From positions 120,628,886 through 120,692,885 of the forward strand of contig CM040126.1 of assembly GCA_022559845.1 (NCBI GenBank): DNA of 64,000 nt, written 5' to 3'. Positions 45,725-56,601 of the stretch are shown piece by piece; positions within the stretch are counted from its first letter, which is position 1, and each line of letters opens with the position of its first letter. Both the position numbers and the translations under genes were made by a program. The notes under the pieces are model-generated. The model did not search any database, was not told where the DNA came from, and saw nothing but the letters and a program-made list of their open reading frames with translations. Source of the stretch: Amorphophallus konjac. Its lineage: Eukaryota > Streptophyta > Magnoliopsida > Alismatales > Araceae.

Positions 45725-48324
45725 TCAGGCCTCGGGCCCACTTTGAAGCTCGGGAACAGCAGTAGGGGACGCGTCACCCCCGGTGCCTTCGGTGACGGCC
45801 GGCCCGGACACTGACCTCGCCTGTGCGAGAACTGTCTCGGTCGTGAGCCCTCCTGGAGCCTCCGGAGCTGGTGACCCCACTGGAGGTGACTCCTCCTGTT
45901 CTTCCCCGGCCGAGGATGAGGAGCTGGAAACTGACTCATCCGAGTCATAACTCTGGCCGTAAGGAAAATCACCCCCGGTAAGGTGCTCATTGGCATAGCT
46001 CATCGCCCGGCGATAGCCCTGCCTGAATCCCTTTCGGGCACCCCGGCGGAGCGCTACCTCGTAGTAGGGTAGGGCAGCTTCAATCAGGTCGGCCGAGTAA
46101 GCTTTCGAGCTTTGTAGCGCTCGATCGCCTCCGCCTCGACCTGCCCGTCCTGAGCCCGCTCCGCCTCGGCCGCACGCTCTTCCGCCCTCGCCAGACGCGC
46201 CTCCAGCTCGGTCATCCTTCGCTCGGCTTCGAACGTCTGACCCTCCACCCGGGCTCGGTCCGCCTCGGCCTCAGCGCGAAGGCGCTCCGCGTCCTCCGCC
46301 CGATCCTGCAGCTCACCGCGCTCAAGCTCCCAGAGGCCGTCCAGCTCGATGTGACGTTGACGCTCGTCTTCTAGACGTTTGCTCTTCCTCTCGAGCGATT
46401 CTTGGGCCCTTGCTAGCTGCTCGACCAGCGCCTCGGCTTCCCGTCGGCTCGACCGCGCCAACTCCCTGAATGCAAGGAACTCCCGCCGGAGCCCCTCGTG
46501 CTCCCCCTCGAGCCGGGCTAGTTTCCACTCGCATCCACCAAGGGTCCAGGCGAGCCTCGACCGCTCCGCCTCCGTCCGGGCGTGCGCCTCTGCCATCACG
46601 GTCGCTGTCCGAGCTATGACCAGGCCGCCCTCCATCAGGATATCAAGGACCCCGGCGGGAGTGCTGCGCCTTTCTCCCCCCCTCGTCCTCTCGGCGATCG
46701 ACCGAGAGAGCCGGTACAAGTCGCCCGAGATACCGAGCCTGACTAGAGGTTCCGGCAAAGGGGACTGCTCCACCCTGGGCACCCCGCCAGAAGACCCTGT
46801 TCGGGCAGCGAAGCTGACCGCCCCGCTCGCCACGGTCGGTTGTGGTTGCAACGCCTCCCCGGGCGAACCCCCACCCTCGACCGGCGCCGCGGGATCAACC
46901 GCACCAGCAACTGCCGGCACTTAGGGTTGCGATGCCCTCGCGGGCTAACCCCCATCCGCGCCGACCAATCCCTCGGTCCCAACGCCGGCCACACCGGCAT
47001 CGGCCCCCTCTACCCCCATAGAGGGGAGAGCCGACCCATCACCTCCCTCTGCGGGGCCCCTGGTCTCCTCGGCCCCCTCTCGCCCGGCGGATGGGAGAGC
47101 CAGCCCGGAGGGGTCGGCCCAATCCTGCCCCCGAGGGGGGAGCGCCGCCGAGCCAGAATCACCCCTGACGGAGGTAGGAAAACCGGCTTTCTTGGCCCTT
47201 TTCCTGGCTTTCGCGGCCTCCCGCAACTTCCCCGCCAGGGGATCTTTGCGCTTCAGGCCGGTCGATCGAGAAGTCCCCTCGGGGGCCGCCCCCTTGCCCT
47301 TATCTCGGGCATGGACGCGACCCGCCGAAACATCAGGCTCATCGGCTGCCGAGTCGTCTCCCAGATCGATGACCTCGGCCGCCTCCTCCAGAGGCTCCCG
47401 CCTTACGTCTGCAACAAGAAGAAGCCCCAGTCAAGAGGAGGAAAAGAGCTACCACCCCCGAAAAAGAGCCTCAAGAGCCATACCCGTCGACGTCAATCAC
47501 GAGAGAAGACACCGTTCGATGTTCTCCGGCGTCACCAGCTCCTCGGTCGATTGACGGTTCTCCAGCAGACGGGCAGCCTGCTACTCCACGTGGGGAGGGA
47601 ACTCCTCCTGGCGAGGGGGCAGATTCGGGTGAAAGTTGGGCGAGGTCCGGCATCTCCAGATCTCGTCCGTCGCCACCGCCTTCACCCAGAAGAATTGGGT
47701 CTTCCACCCCTTGTGCGAGGAGTCCTTCACCGCAAGCGAGATGCAGCTCCTATTCCTCCGCGCCTGAATGAAGTAGAAGCCTTTCCCCGCCGACGGGTGC
47801 GCCTTCAACTCAAAAAAGAAGTGGAAGAGGTCCAAAGAAGGAAAAATGTCGCGCTAACGACAAAGAATCCCGAAGGCCGAAAGAAGAAGATAGGAGTTGG
47901 CCACCAACTGAATAGGCGCCAACCGGAAAAAATTAAGAAGCTGCAGCACATAAGGATCGAAAGGAAGCCGAAATCCACTCTTCCAAGCCAGAAGGAAGGT
48001 ACAAATGAGCTCATCGCGATCATCCAGACTCGTCTCGTACGGAGTGGCGGCGATGAAGCTGTATCTGAGAGGCAGGCGGAAACGATGCTCCAGCCTCCGC
48101 ACCTCCGCTTCCCCCAACTCACTACAGTTGGGGACGGGTTCCCGCCTCACCGGCACAAGCTCCGGACTCTGATCCGCCATCGAGTCGGGAAGAGATCCCT
48201 CGTACGAGCTCGAAGACTCCGGGGGAGAAGGAAGTTGCTGGACCGCCTCTGCGGTTATCCTCACCAACTCCTCGAACGCCGCCGCAAGGCTCCGCGTCTC
48301 CGCTGTGCTCTCACGGCGCATCAA
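45725..48324 (-). pseudogene. Antisense accessory gene of G (Transposase_28-like, then coiled coil)
   Basis: Reading from ATG 48324 on the minus strand, an N-terminal region is followed by LPFDPYVLQLLNFFRLAPIQ and, after one stop near 47853, LDLFHFFFELK and KGWKTQFFWVKA. This pattern fits the plant 'putative gypsy type transposon' family (Transposase_28, PF04195). A Pro/Gly-rich middle (47410-46925) is followed by a Glu/Arg/Ala-rich coiled coil (46920-46084), then, after a frameshift near 46090, a tail with QSYDSDESVSSSSSSAGEE (46003-45725). A short intron with GT and AG ends is possible around 47490-47412. Tat elements such as RIRE2 and Grande are known to carry an antisense ORF here; its role is unknown. 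Stops near 47853 and 47581 and the frameshift suggest that it is inactive. Confidence 0.7.
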
Positions 48325-48576
48325 GAAGCAAGGAAAGCCTAAAACCCTGGAAGCCTAGAACGATGAACAGCGCCCCCTATAAACCCCTAAGGGTGGCGGC
48401 ACGCCGTTCCGTGCTCCGAGAAAAGGGAGGCCCCTTCGTTTCGAATCTGTCAAGATCATCATTACGGGCCTCGGCGACCGCTATAAGCGGCTCCATAACG
48501 CCAACGGAATTCCACCCACCTGAGCCACGCCGGTCCAAAGCCTCGAAGAAATACTCATCCGAGCCTCCTTGGCTCG

Positions 48577-48595
48577 GGAGTAGGAGGGGGACAAG
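48577..48595 (+). other. Polypurine tract of G
   Basis: GGGAGTAGGAGGGGGACAAG ends directly before the 3' LTR start at 48596. Confidence 0.85.
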
Positions 48596-49378
48596 TGGAG
48601 AGGGGATTTCCGCAGCCCACCACAAAGGCAGCCCAACAAGACCCACAAGGTCCAACCGGGCGAGCCCACCCGAGTGATAGCCCACAGGGCCCACTTAGGG
48701 AGAAAAGCCCAATAAATAAGACTCGAGGAACTAACTCTCCCCGGCGGCCTTCTAGGCTCGGAGGGCCCGAGACAACGGTCAGGTCCCAAGGAAGGTCGGC
48801 CTAAAGCCCTCTCCCTGTCCGAGAGAGATAGGCTCCAGCCGACCTATCCGACCCCACCCTCGCCGGGCCATGCCTATCGCTCGGACATGAGCTAGCATCC
48901 CCGAGGCTCGGTAAGGCCGGTTGATTATCTGCAGGTGCAGCCGTTCAGAGTCCTCCGCCAGCGGGAGAGTCAGGGGAGCCGCCGGACTCCAAGGGGATAA
49001 CGTTCCCACGATCAGGCCATGAAAGCCCCCGTTAAAGACGTAACTCCCGCCGGGAACCCCTCAGCTTACAGGACTCCTGAAGACGGCGCACTATTTAAGC
49101 AAGGGATCCCCTCCGGAAGATGGTAAGATGAACTAAGCATTCACACACCCTAAGCTCCTGAGCACGATTCGCTTCACCCTTTGGTGGAGAGGATTCTCAC
49201 GCATCAGCTCTCTCCTCCCCCCATTATTGCTTCCACCATAGCTCTACTGACTTAGCCATCGGAGGGTTTTACCCCAGGGAGATCCCCTGGGCCCTCTGAT
49301 ACGTTTCCCTCTCTTGCAGATTCATCTTCTGGTGATCCATAGCCCGCTCAGGATCCTGCGCGAGATCTCGCCTCGCCA
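48596..49378 (+). repeat. 3' LTR of G
   Basis: The LTR is 783 bases and is followed by the duplication GACCC (49379-49383), after which element C resumes. Confidence 0.93.
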
Positions 49379-49398
49379 GACCCCATAATGAGAGATTA

Positions 49399-49411
49399 GG
49401 CTCTGATACCA
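49399..49411 (-). other. Primer-binding site of C
   Basis: The minus strand reads TGGTATCAGAGCC, two bases inside the 5' LTR of C, as in E. Confidence 0.9.
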
Positions 49412-49413
49412 CT

Positions 49414-51075
49414 TGTTGTGTAGTGGACAGCGGATCTAGAGGGGAGGGGTGAATAGATCTGTCCCTCTTTTCGTAATGTAACCCTCTATATAGCTAGATG
49501 AGATAAATTACAGCGGAATATAACTAGCTAAATGAAGGACGCAACGATTTGCTTAGCAAGATGATTACTAATATATCGATTCGAACCTAAGCATGCATTT
49601 AGAACGAAATAATCACACAAACAAACCACAACACACGAGATTTTAAGGTGGTTCGGACTGAATCCCCAGTCTTACGTCCACCCCTCACCAAATCCGGTGA
49701 GGCTCCACTAGTGCCACGCACTGAATCACAAATCGGAAAGACCACCGATTGCCTTCCTACTAACCACCTTGTAGGGACGTCAACAACGCAGATCGGACAA
49801 CCTCAGATTGCCTTCCTACTAACCACCGGTAGGGACGATTCTCAATTTTGATTGTTCGAATGAAATGAAGAAGAAAGAACAAATATGAAGCTATTCAAAC
49901 ATGATATGAAATGAGTTCAAGAAGAAAGATCGTGTCTGAAATTGCTGGAGCTTGAATCGGATTCTTCGATGGATGTAGATCACCAATAGAGGCTTCTATC
50001 TTCTTCACAAAACACTCTTCTTGATTCAACAACAATGGCTTCTTCTTCCTTGTGAGTTGTGCTTCCTTAAATCTGCTTGAGTTGATGAAGAGATGTATGG
50101 ATGTAGCTTTGATCACCTTTGAGAACCTTGAGTGCTTCTAGCTTTGTTGGAGGTTGCTTGCTTCAGATCTCACCTTGAAACACCTTGGAATGGATGAAGA
50201 ACTTCCTCCTAAACACTGTTCACGGAGGTGCTACTGTACCTCGAAAATGAGCTCCCTTGATCTCCCTTGAAGCCTTGAAGCCCTAGTGTTTCTAATCCCT
50301 CAAGTGAGAGTTTTATAGACCTTGAATGGTCTATAGACAAGCCTCAGACCAGATCCACAAATCATGGGTGTTTAGGTGACTTTTGGATTAAACAAATCCA
50401 TGTTGAATGGCCCTTTTCGAAGTTGGAAACAAAGTCAACATTGAAGGCTCGGGGTTAGCGGTCGACCTCTACTGAGAAATCTGCAAACGGGCGGTCCCTG
50501 GATTTTCGGTCGACCGCTACTGGCTGGCGGTCGAGCTGCAGCTGAAAGAACTGCAGACGGGCATTCCCTGGCTGGGGCGATCGACCGCCTCTGTGCTGGC
50601 GGTCGACCACCTGCTGGGCAGACCCTGGGCTTGCCCGAGTCGGTCCGTTACGTGCTTTGGTTCTGTCGCTTAAGTTCTTTAGCGGCCCGTTCATGTCCGT
50701 GACATCTCCCTTGATAGTCTAAAAGGCATCAATTGTGTTTCTGGCCTTGGATTCTCTTGGCTATACTTCTTTGTGCATTGACCTTGTATGTGTGATGAGC
50801 CGAATATCACGTGTCGACTTTTGCATGTTTTCGCATCCTTGCTTGGGCGCGATCAATGAGCTTTCACTTTTGCCGACTTCACTAAATTCTTTGTCCATGT
50901 AATGGCGTACCTGTCATGAACAAACCATCACGTATGTCAGTCACATGAGAGTGGGAAATATCAATGACTAATAGTGTTTAGCCATTATCAAAACTAAGAA
51001 TACGACAGAACTCAAATGACCGTAGGATGATGTCGAATTACCCAAGTGAACTCAAATGACCATAGGGGCACAACA
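49414..51075 (-). repeat. 5' LTR of element C
   Basis: The LTR is 1662 bases with the same layout as 25881-27564. The GGTCGACC cluster is at 50456-50615, hairpin AATCGG/CCGATT at 49731-49750, and the terminal stem CCTCACC/GGTGAGG at 49683-49702. Confidence 0.88.
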
Positions 51076-51080
51076 CTAGC

Positions 51081-52704
51081 TTCATGCTTTCTTAAATATT
51101 CTAGAATGCACAAATTTTTAAAATCCACATAAAAAGATTGCATTGGCATCCGTGCATATCATTCACATATTTTGCATGCATTGTGAATATGAATTTCATT
51201 GCATATCATGATTCATGAGTACTTGCATGAATGTTTCCATGAATCCTTGCATGCGTGTATGTATATAGTTTATGAAGCTACTTCTTGACTTTTCTAAGAC
51301 ATCACCTCCTTCATAAATAACAATGCAGTGATAAATCATGTGTGATATATGTCATACACTAAGGGGGAGAATTTATTTCCGACCGTGCATATATTTAGGG
51401 GGAGTCATAGCTGTGTCTTGACAAATTCATTTTATACATGAAAAATAAAACGTTACCCCCACAACTTTGCACATAATGAATATAATGACTTTCATTGATA
51501 AGGATTTGAGAAATTCCTTCCAACACTTTAAAGGGAACTTGACTCTCTACATGGACATTAAAGAGTAATCGTGAGGAAAAAGCTCCCTACCTCGCAAAAT
51601 TCAATACGTGGAATGTCAAACCAAGTAGTCGGGAATCCCCATTGAGACAAATAAGGAAACTCGCGTCGAATGGTGAAGTAAAAATTCACATGCGTGACGA
51701 ATCCAAGTAGTCGGGAATCTCTATTGAGACATATGAGGAAACTCGCGCCGAACGGTGAAGTCCATTAAAAGAAACAAAAAAGGGGGGGGTGTGCGAAGTT
51801 ACGATAGTCGAGAATCTACAGTGAAAGTGTAGAGAGGAGATTACCTTTTAGTGTTCTTTAGAAAATCTGAATATCCATATATTTTGAAGCTCATTGTTCA
51901 TGCATCACATTTCACATATGGGTATCTTTGTGATGAATGTATACTATGAATTTACCTACATTCATGGTTTATGATGTACTTCTAGTTGTGTATGTAAAAC
52001 TCTTTTAGATATGCTTCATGTCTTACATTTTGATAATGAATCACATGCTCTTTTCTTAACCCGTGCCTCAGTTAGGGGGAGTTACTATAAGTGATATTTG
52101 CGTGCATGATAGTTGTGCTTGTGTGCTTACATGTTCATGTAGTCCCCTCTTTCGTCTAATTCTGAGCATAAACTTTGCATTTGAAGGATGAAAGTCACAA
52201 TGTGCATAGCTACATATCTTGCATTCTTAGCATTCACTTAGTGCATATTTTTAGCATTTGAAAGATGAAACTCATGGTGTGCACTCTTGCATATTTGGCA
52301 TTTTCAGCATGCATATAGTTCATACATGATATCAACTTGAACACTTCATGTTGCACATATCTTCCTACAATTTGAACAACATTTGGTATCATATCTTTGG
52401 GCCAATAATTAATAACACTTGGCATAAGAATTCGTATCATATCTTGAAGCCTCACATGTTCATATCATTTCTAATAACCCCACTGTCTGTTGTCTTTTTG
52501 TAGATGACAAAAAGGGGGAGAATGGTTTTTGTGCTCAATGATCAATGCCTTATGATTCTGTGCTTAATGAAAGAGAGTAGCTTTGGGGGAGAATATGATT
52601 GAATGCCCTATCTTTCATTCTTATAATAATTCATTGAAATGCTTCTACTATATCTTTTGGAACTTTCATACACATCGTTTTGTCATCATCAAAAAGGGAG
52701 AGAT
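51081..52704 (+). other. 3' internal region of E with repeated polypurine tracts
   Basis: No ORF of note is present. AAGGGGGAGAATTT (51361), AGGGGGAGTCA (51399), TAGGGGGAGTTA (52073), AAAGGGGGAGAATGG (52510) and TTTGGGGGAGAAT (52582) precede the true polypurine tract AAAAAGGGAGAGA (52691-52703) next to the LTR. The repetition of the tract is a recognised Sirevirus trait. Confidence 0.75.
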
Positions 52705-55087
52705 TGTTGTATCCCCTAGTTGATGTTTGGTGTTTGATTTTAATGATAACAAAACGATTATGCGTGTGTGTGTGTGTTTCATTGAGTAACATGTATGCAT
52801 CTTGGTTGATGAGTTAAAAGATGACTTCAAGGTTCTCACTTGGAAGTCATATGAATGGTTGTTGTTTAAGGAACTCATGCTATGTTTATCTTGGCTTGTA
52901 GGATCAAAATCTATGGTTCATGCTTGGAACTCAAAGAAGTCCATCAATGAAGTTCTTCAAAAAGGGAGTTAACTCACTAATTGCATCATGTCGACTCCCT
53001 CAATGTTTCATGCACTTCATCAAATAGGCTTTCAAAGTCTTGGTTGAGTATTTTCATACATTTTCCTCGTAACATTTTTCAGCTTGAAATATGCTCAACC
53101 TATTAACTTTAAATTTGATGAATGTGATTTTAATGATGCTTAATCATTATATGGACTCATGGACATTTGGTTTTGACAATTCAAGTCAATGTGCATAGTG
53201 TGCTTCAAATGCTAATATGATAATCATGATTTTAGGGGTGATTCAATTCTAGCTTGAATTACATGTTAAACAGTGTATTTTCATTTTGGAAATGGAAGTT
53301 TTAAATACTAGAATTGTTTAAATGTGTTTCATGTATTTTTCACATGAGACTTTTGAGGATAGTCACATGTTCAAGATTGTCATGCATATCTAAGTGGAAG
53401 TTGGTATGATAATGGTCCTATTGCCTAGATACATGATGATTTGAACTCTGTCTTGGTTGTGGAGATTGTGAAGAAGGGTCATGATTGAACCTTGAGAAAG
53501 TTGATCAAATTGTTCATGTGATTTACATGCTTTTCCTTCATGCATATTTTTCTAAGGCTTTATGAGCTAGCTAAGTGTTAATGAACTCCTAATGTAAATC
53601 TTGGTATAAATGAGTTGGATAGATGTTATGAATTCTTCATGCAAACCTTGACAAAGATTAGTTGAATCATATTCTCTCATTATATGAAATTTGCGTTCAT
53701 GATGCTATCTCATTGCATAAAAGAAAAGGAATATGATCTTGATCCTAAGTTAAAGTTAATCATGCCCTCAAAGTGTTCACATTCACCTTGTGCATGTGCT
53801 TTATATGTATATACATCATGCATCTTGTACATGGGGTCATTGAATGTGAATCTAACTTGTTTTCCTTTTGCTTCTGCATTCTGCATGTTTTCGGTCGTCC
53901 AAGAGGCAGGGGTTCGGTCGACCATTTCAACCAGAGCTGGCTAGACTAAAACTGTCACAGAGTTTGGTCGATCGAACTGGGCATTTTGATCGACGAAACT
54001 AGGCAGAACTCTTCATCTGCAGCCTGTAAAATTCTGGTCGACCAACCCCTTTCTACTGGTCGACTGAATGCGGCGAAAACCCAAAAACGTGGATCCGAAA
54101 AACCATCTAAACCCAATCCATTTATGCTTAACTTTTACCCCTTTGCCCCTAGGTTCATGGTAGACCTATTGGGGTCTTTTGGAGGGTTCTAGAAGGGCTA
54201 TAATGATCTTTTGATTTCTTCTATATATGCATATTTGTGAACTCCGAATTGGACAAGAGAAATACCCTAATGAGCTTATTTTCTATCTTGTAGGAGAAGA
54301 AGGCCAAGGAGGAGAAAAGGAGGACTTGAAAGGTGGATTTCATCTACTCCAAGGAGTTTCTAGAGTTCGAGGAAGAAGAAGAAAAATGGCAGATCGATGA
54401 GAGGAACAAGAGGACGCAGGAATCGTCATCATCCGATCCGAGAGTTAAGCATCAACATCCATTGGCTTTCGATATCAAAGGGGGAACAACTTCTATATCT
54501 TATTCATGTCTATTTGTGATGTTTGTCATGGGTTTTATTTCAATCTGAGCACGATTAAATATTTGTGTTTATTTTTGAACTAGAGATATTTGTGTGTGTG
54601 GGTTGTGTTTACGGTGTTGTGGTTGTTGCAGCGCGCGCGTGTGTGTGCTGCTGGACTTACGATCCAGATCGTTTGGGGTTCGTCCCCGTGTTGCTGTGTC
54701 TACAGCGTGTGGAGAGTTCTCCTCGTGGGGATTTATCCTCGTGTGTGTATTGGAGCGTCGTCTCCATGTTGGGGATTTATCCCCGAGTGAAGCCTTACCG
54801 GTTTGGTAAGGGATGGACGTAGGGAGCCCGTCGTGGCCCCGAACCACCTTAAAAATCCCCGTGTCCTATATATGGTTTACTTTGTGGATGTGTGTTTAAT
54901 TGTTTAAATTGCTTGAATGTTCGAGTGAGTGCGGCGAGACTGAGAGAACTTGTTTACTCTGTTTAGTTTATTTCTATCAATCTCGTCGAACTTGTTAATT
55001 CCGCTGCATAAGTTTTTAAATTTACTATATCTCGTGGGGGACAATTCAACCCCCCTTCTTGTCCGCTCGCCTACCCGGGGACCAACA
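52705..55087 (+). repeat. 3' LTR of element E (intact)
   Basis: The LTR is 2383 bases, TGTTGTATCCC to CCAACA, followed by the duplication CAATT (55088-55092). It has the GGTCGAC cluster at 53890-54065. Leader hairpins are GGGGTTCGTCCCC (54675-54687) and GGGGATTTATCCCC (54771-54784), and the terminal module has stem CCTTACC/GGTAAGG (54793-54811) then CCGAACCACCTTAAAAATCC. Confidence 0.9.
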
Positions 55088-55092
55088 CAATT

Positions 55093-55696
55093 GTTTAGTC
55101 CGAATTACGAGAACATGGTTTGGTATGGTTTATGCTCGGTACTTGAGGTAGTCGTTTGTTGTGCAGGCTTTGGCAGTTAGTGGGTTAGTGCGGTCATGTA
55201 CATTTAGTGTTGATCTTTCTACCTTACTGTATTTCCTGCTTTATAGTTCTTATGCCTTTTATTTCCTGCACTGCTCGTTACGTTCTGTTGTGTTGGGGAT
55301 CCGCGGGACCCCTACTGAGCCAATGAGATGAGGTTTACCCCTTTTCATTTCAGGTTTGGTGTGCCCCCTCGCTGTACGGAGGCCTTGAGCAGCGCCGAGT
55401 GTCCTAGCGTCGCCAGCTTCTACCAGCTGGGGTAATGTCCCAAGGCTTTGTTCTTTTCTTTTGTTGAGTTGTACCTTTGGGACTTGTATATCTGGTTTGA
55501 AAACTGTGTAAATTATGTAAATTTATTTATAAATGTAAATTTTAATTTCAACACTTTAATTTCTACATTTATTTTAGATTTCTGTACACTCCTGTGACAC
55601 CTATTTGAACCCTTCCGAACATTCAACTCATGGGTGGCGACTTAGTATCCGGATGGTATCGGGTTTGACTCAGTATTCAGATCTTAGGTCGTTACA
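55093..55696 (+). repeat. Right piece of Gypsy-like LTR split by element E
   Basis: This continues 5802-6097. It shares with H a GGGGATCCGCGGGACCCCTA block (55296 onward), a TTTCAGGT motif (near 55350), a GGTATCGGGTTT block (near 55655) and an LTR-like end GGTCGTTACA (55687-55696). No gene is present. Confidence 0.5.
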
Positions 55697-56231
55697 ACGA
55701 CTATCGGAGTGGGAGGGGGACGAGGACTGGAGGGAGAGGGGGACCGTCAGAGGGGGAGGCAGAGGGGGACGAGAGGGGGAGGGGGGCTGCTCACCAGAGG
55801 TGGAGGGGGACAGGAGGGTGAAGGGGGATGGGAGGGGGTCCGCCGAACCAAAGGGGGACGGGGGGTGGGGGGTCCGCCGAAATGGGGAAGGGGATCGGAG
55901 GGGGAGCGAGGTCTGCCAGAGGGGGAGGCAAAGGAGGACGGGAGTAGGAGGGGGGTTGCTCACCGGAGGTGGAGGGGGACGAGAGGGGGCGGGGGGTCCA
56001 CCGGAGGTGCGAAGGGGATCGGAGGGCGAGTAGGGTTCGCCGGAGGGGGTGGCAGAGGGGGACGAGAGAGGGAGGGGGTTGATCACCGGAGGTGGAGGGG
56101 AGCAAGAGGGTGGAGGTGGGAGGGGGTCCACCGGTTAGGAGGGGGATCGGAGGGGCTGGGGGTCCATCAGAGGGGAGAAGGGGATCGGAGGGGGAGGAGG
56201 GTCGGTCGAAGGGGGAGGAGGGTCCGCCGGT
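55697..56231 (+). repeat. GGA/GGG-rich low-complexity minisatellite-like block
   Basis: Imperfect units related to CCGGAGGTGGAGGGGGACGAG and AGGGGGATCGGAGGGGGAG recur with variable length. Runs of three to five G occur every few bases, so G-quadruplex formation is plausible. Gly/Arg-rich open frames on one strand and Pro/Ser-rich frames on the other are composition artefacts. Confidence 0.7.
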
Positions 56232-56277
56232 GGAGGACCCAGTGTAGATGTTTCAGATTTTTTTTATTTTTAAAAGG

Positions 56278-56336
56278 AAAGTCACTCCGTGTGGGAACGA
56301 CTTTCATCTGAAGTCACTCCCACACAGAGCGACTTT
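56278..56336. repeat. Inverted repeat with 19-base arms
   Basis: Arms 56278-56296 and 56318-56336 (AAAGTCACTCCGTGTGGGA against its complement) differ at two positions and are separated by 21 bases. It may be a small transposon end or a chance hairpin; no flanking duplication was found. Confidence 0.5.
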
Positions 56337-56574
56337 CATTTATCTCTCTCTCACCTCTCCCTCTCTCTCTCCCTCCCACGGAATGAATTTTGCTCTCTCT
56401 CGTCCCCCCCTCTCTCTCACCCTCTCCCTCCTTGCACTATTCCTCTCTCTCACCCCCCCTCCCTCCTTGCCGGAAGGGGAGACGCCTCCAGTGTCCCTCT
56501 CGCTCCCACCGGCGGTGATGGGGAGAGAGGGAGGGGGCACCGGTGGTGAGGGGGTGGGGGGAGCGGGGGAGGGT

Positions 56575-56601
56575 GCTCTCTCTCTCTCTCTCTCTCTCTC
56601 T
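56575..56601. repeat. (CT)n microsatellite
   Basis: An uninterrupted CT run of about 13 units lies at the end of a CT-rich tract that begins near 56340. Confidence 0.9.

Larger units (their letters stand above)
38021..49378 (+). mobile_element. Gypsy element G, Tat lineage, nearly complete
   Basis: LTRs are 38021-38805 and 48596-49378 (TGGAGAGG...CCA), with perfect duplication GACCC (38016-38020 and 49379-49383). Internal order: primer site, 250-base spacer, second primer-site copy, gag-pol (39097-44511) with a chromosome-like extra RNase H, an antisense accessory gene (48324-45725) and a polypurine tract (48577-48595). I counted 11 substitutions and two 1-base indels between the LTRs by eye (about 1.4 percent), so it is young compared with the Copia layers. 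The base composition is far more GC-rich than its surroundings. It is inserted in the gag start region of C. Confidence 0.94.
25881..51075 (-). mobile_element. Copia element C (Sirevirus-type, gag-pol bearing), with nested D and G
   Basis: LTRs 25881-27564 and 49414-51075 start TGTTGTGTAG and end ACAACA. The perfect duplication CTAGC flanks the element (25876-25880 and 51076-51080). The minus-strand primer site (49411-49399) and polypurine tract (27565-27580) fix the orientation. The interior holds degraded gag (38015-36082), protease/integrase (35917-34680) and an open RT/RNase H segment (34661-32787). It was later split by solo LTR D and by Gypsy element G. It is the only Copia element in the nest with pol, so relatives of C are candidate suppliers of enzymes for A and E (inference). 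Confidence 0.9.
6098..55087 (+). mobile_element. Copia element E (Sirevirus-type), with nested insertions
   Basis: The LTRs are 6098-11954 (interrupted by H) and 52705-55087. They start TGTTGCATACC or TGTTGTATCCC, end CCAACA, and the element is flanked by the perfect duplication CAATT. The primer-binding site at 11957 matches initiator tRNA-Met. The polypurine tract AAAAAGGGAGAGA lies directly before 52705. Removing nested H, A and C leaves about 4.7 kb of internal DNA that holds only gag remnants (12035-14212), so no protease, integrase, RT or RNase H is visible. It is probably a non-autonomous derivative that needs an autonomous relative. It is the oldest Copia layer of the nest because A, C and H all lie inside it. 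Confidence 0.9.

Noticed and set aside
55605..56311. Gly/Arg-rich and Pro/Ser-rich open frames
   Set aside because: They are produced by the GGA-rich low-complexity block and change with every imperfect unit.
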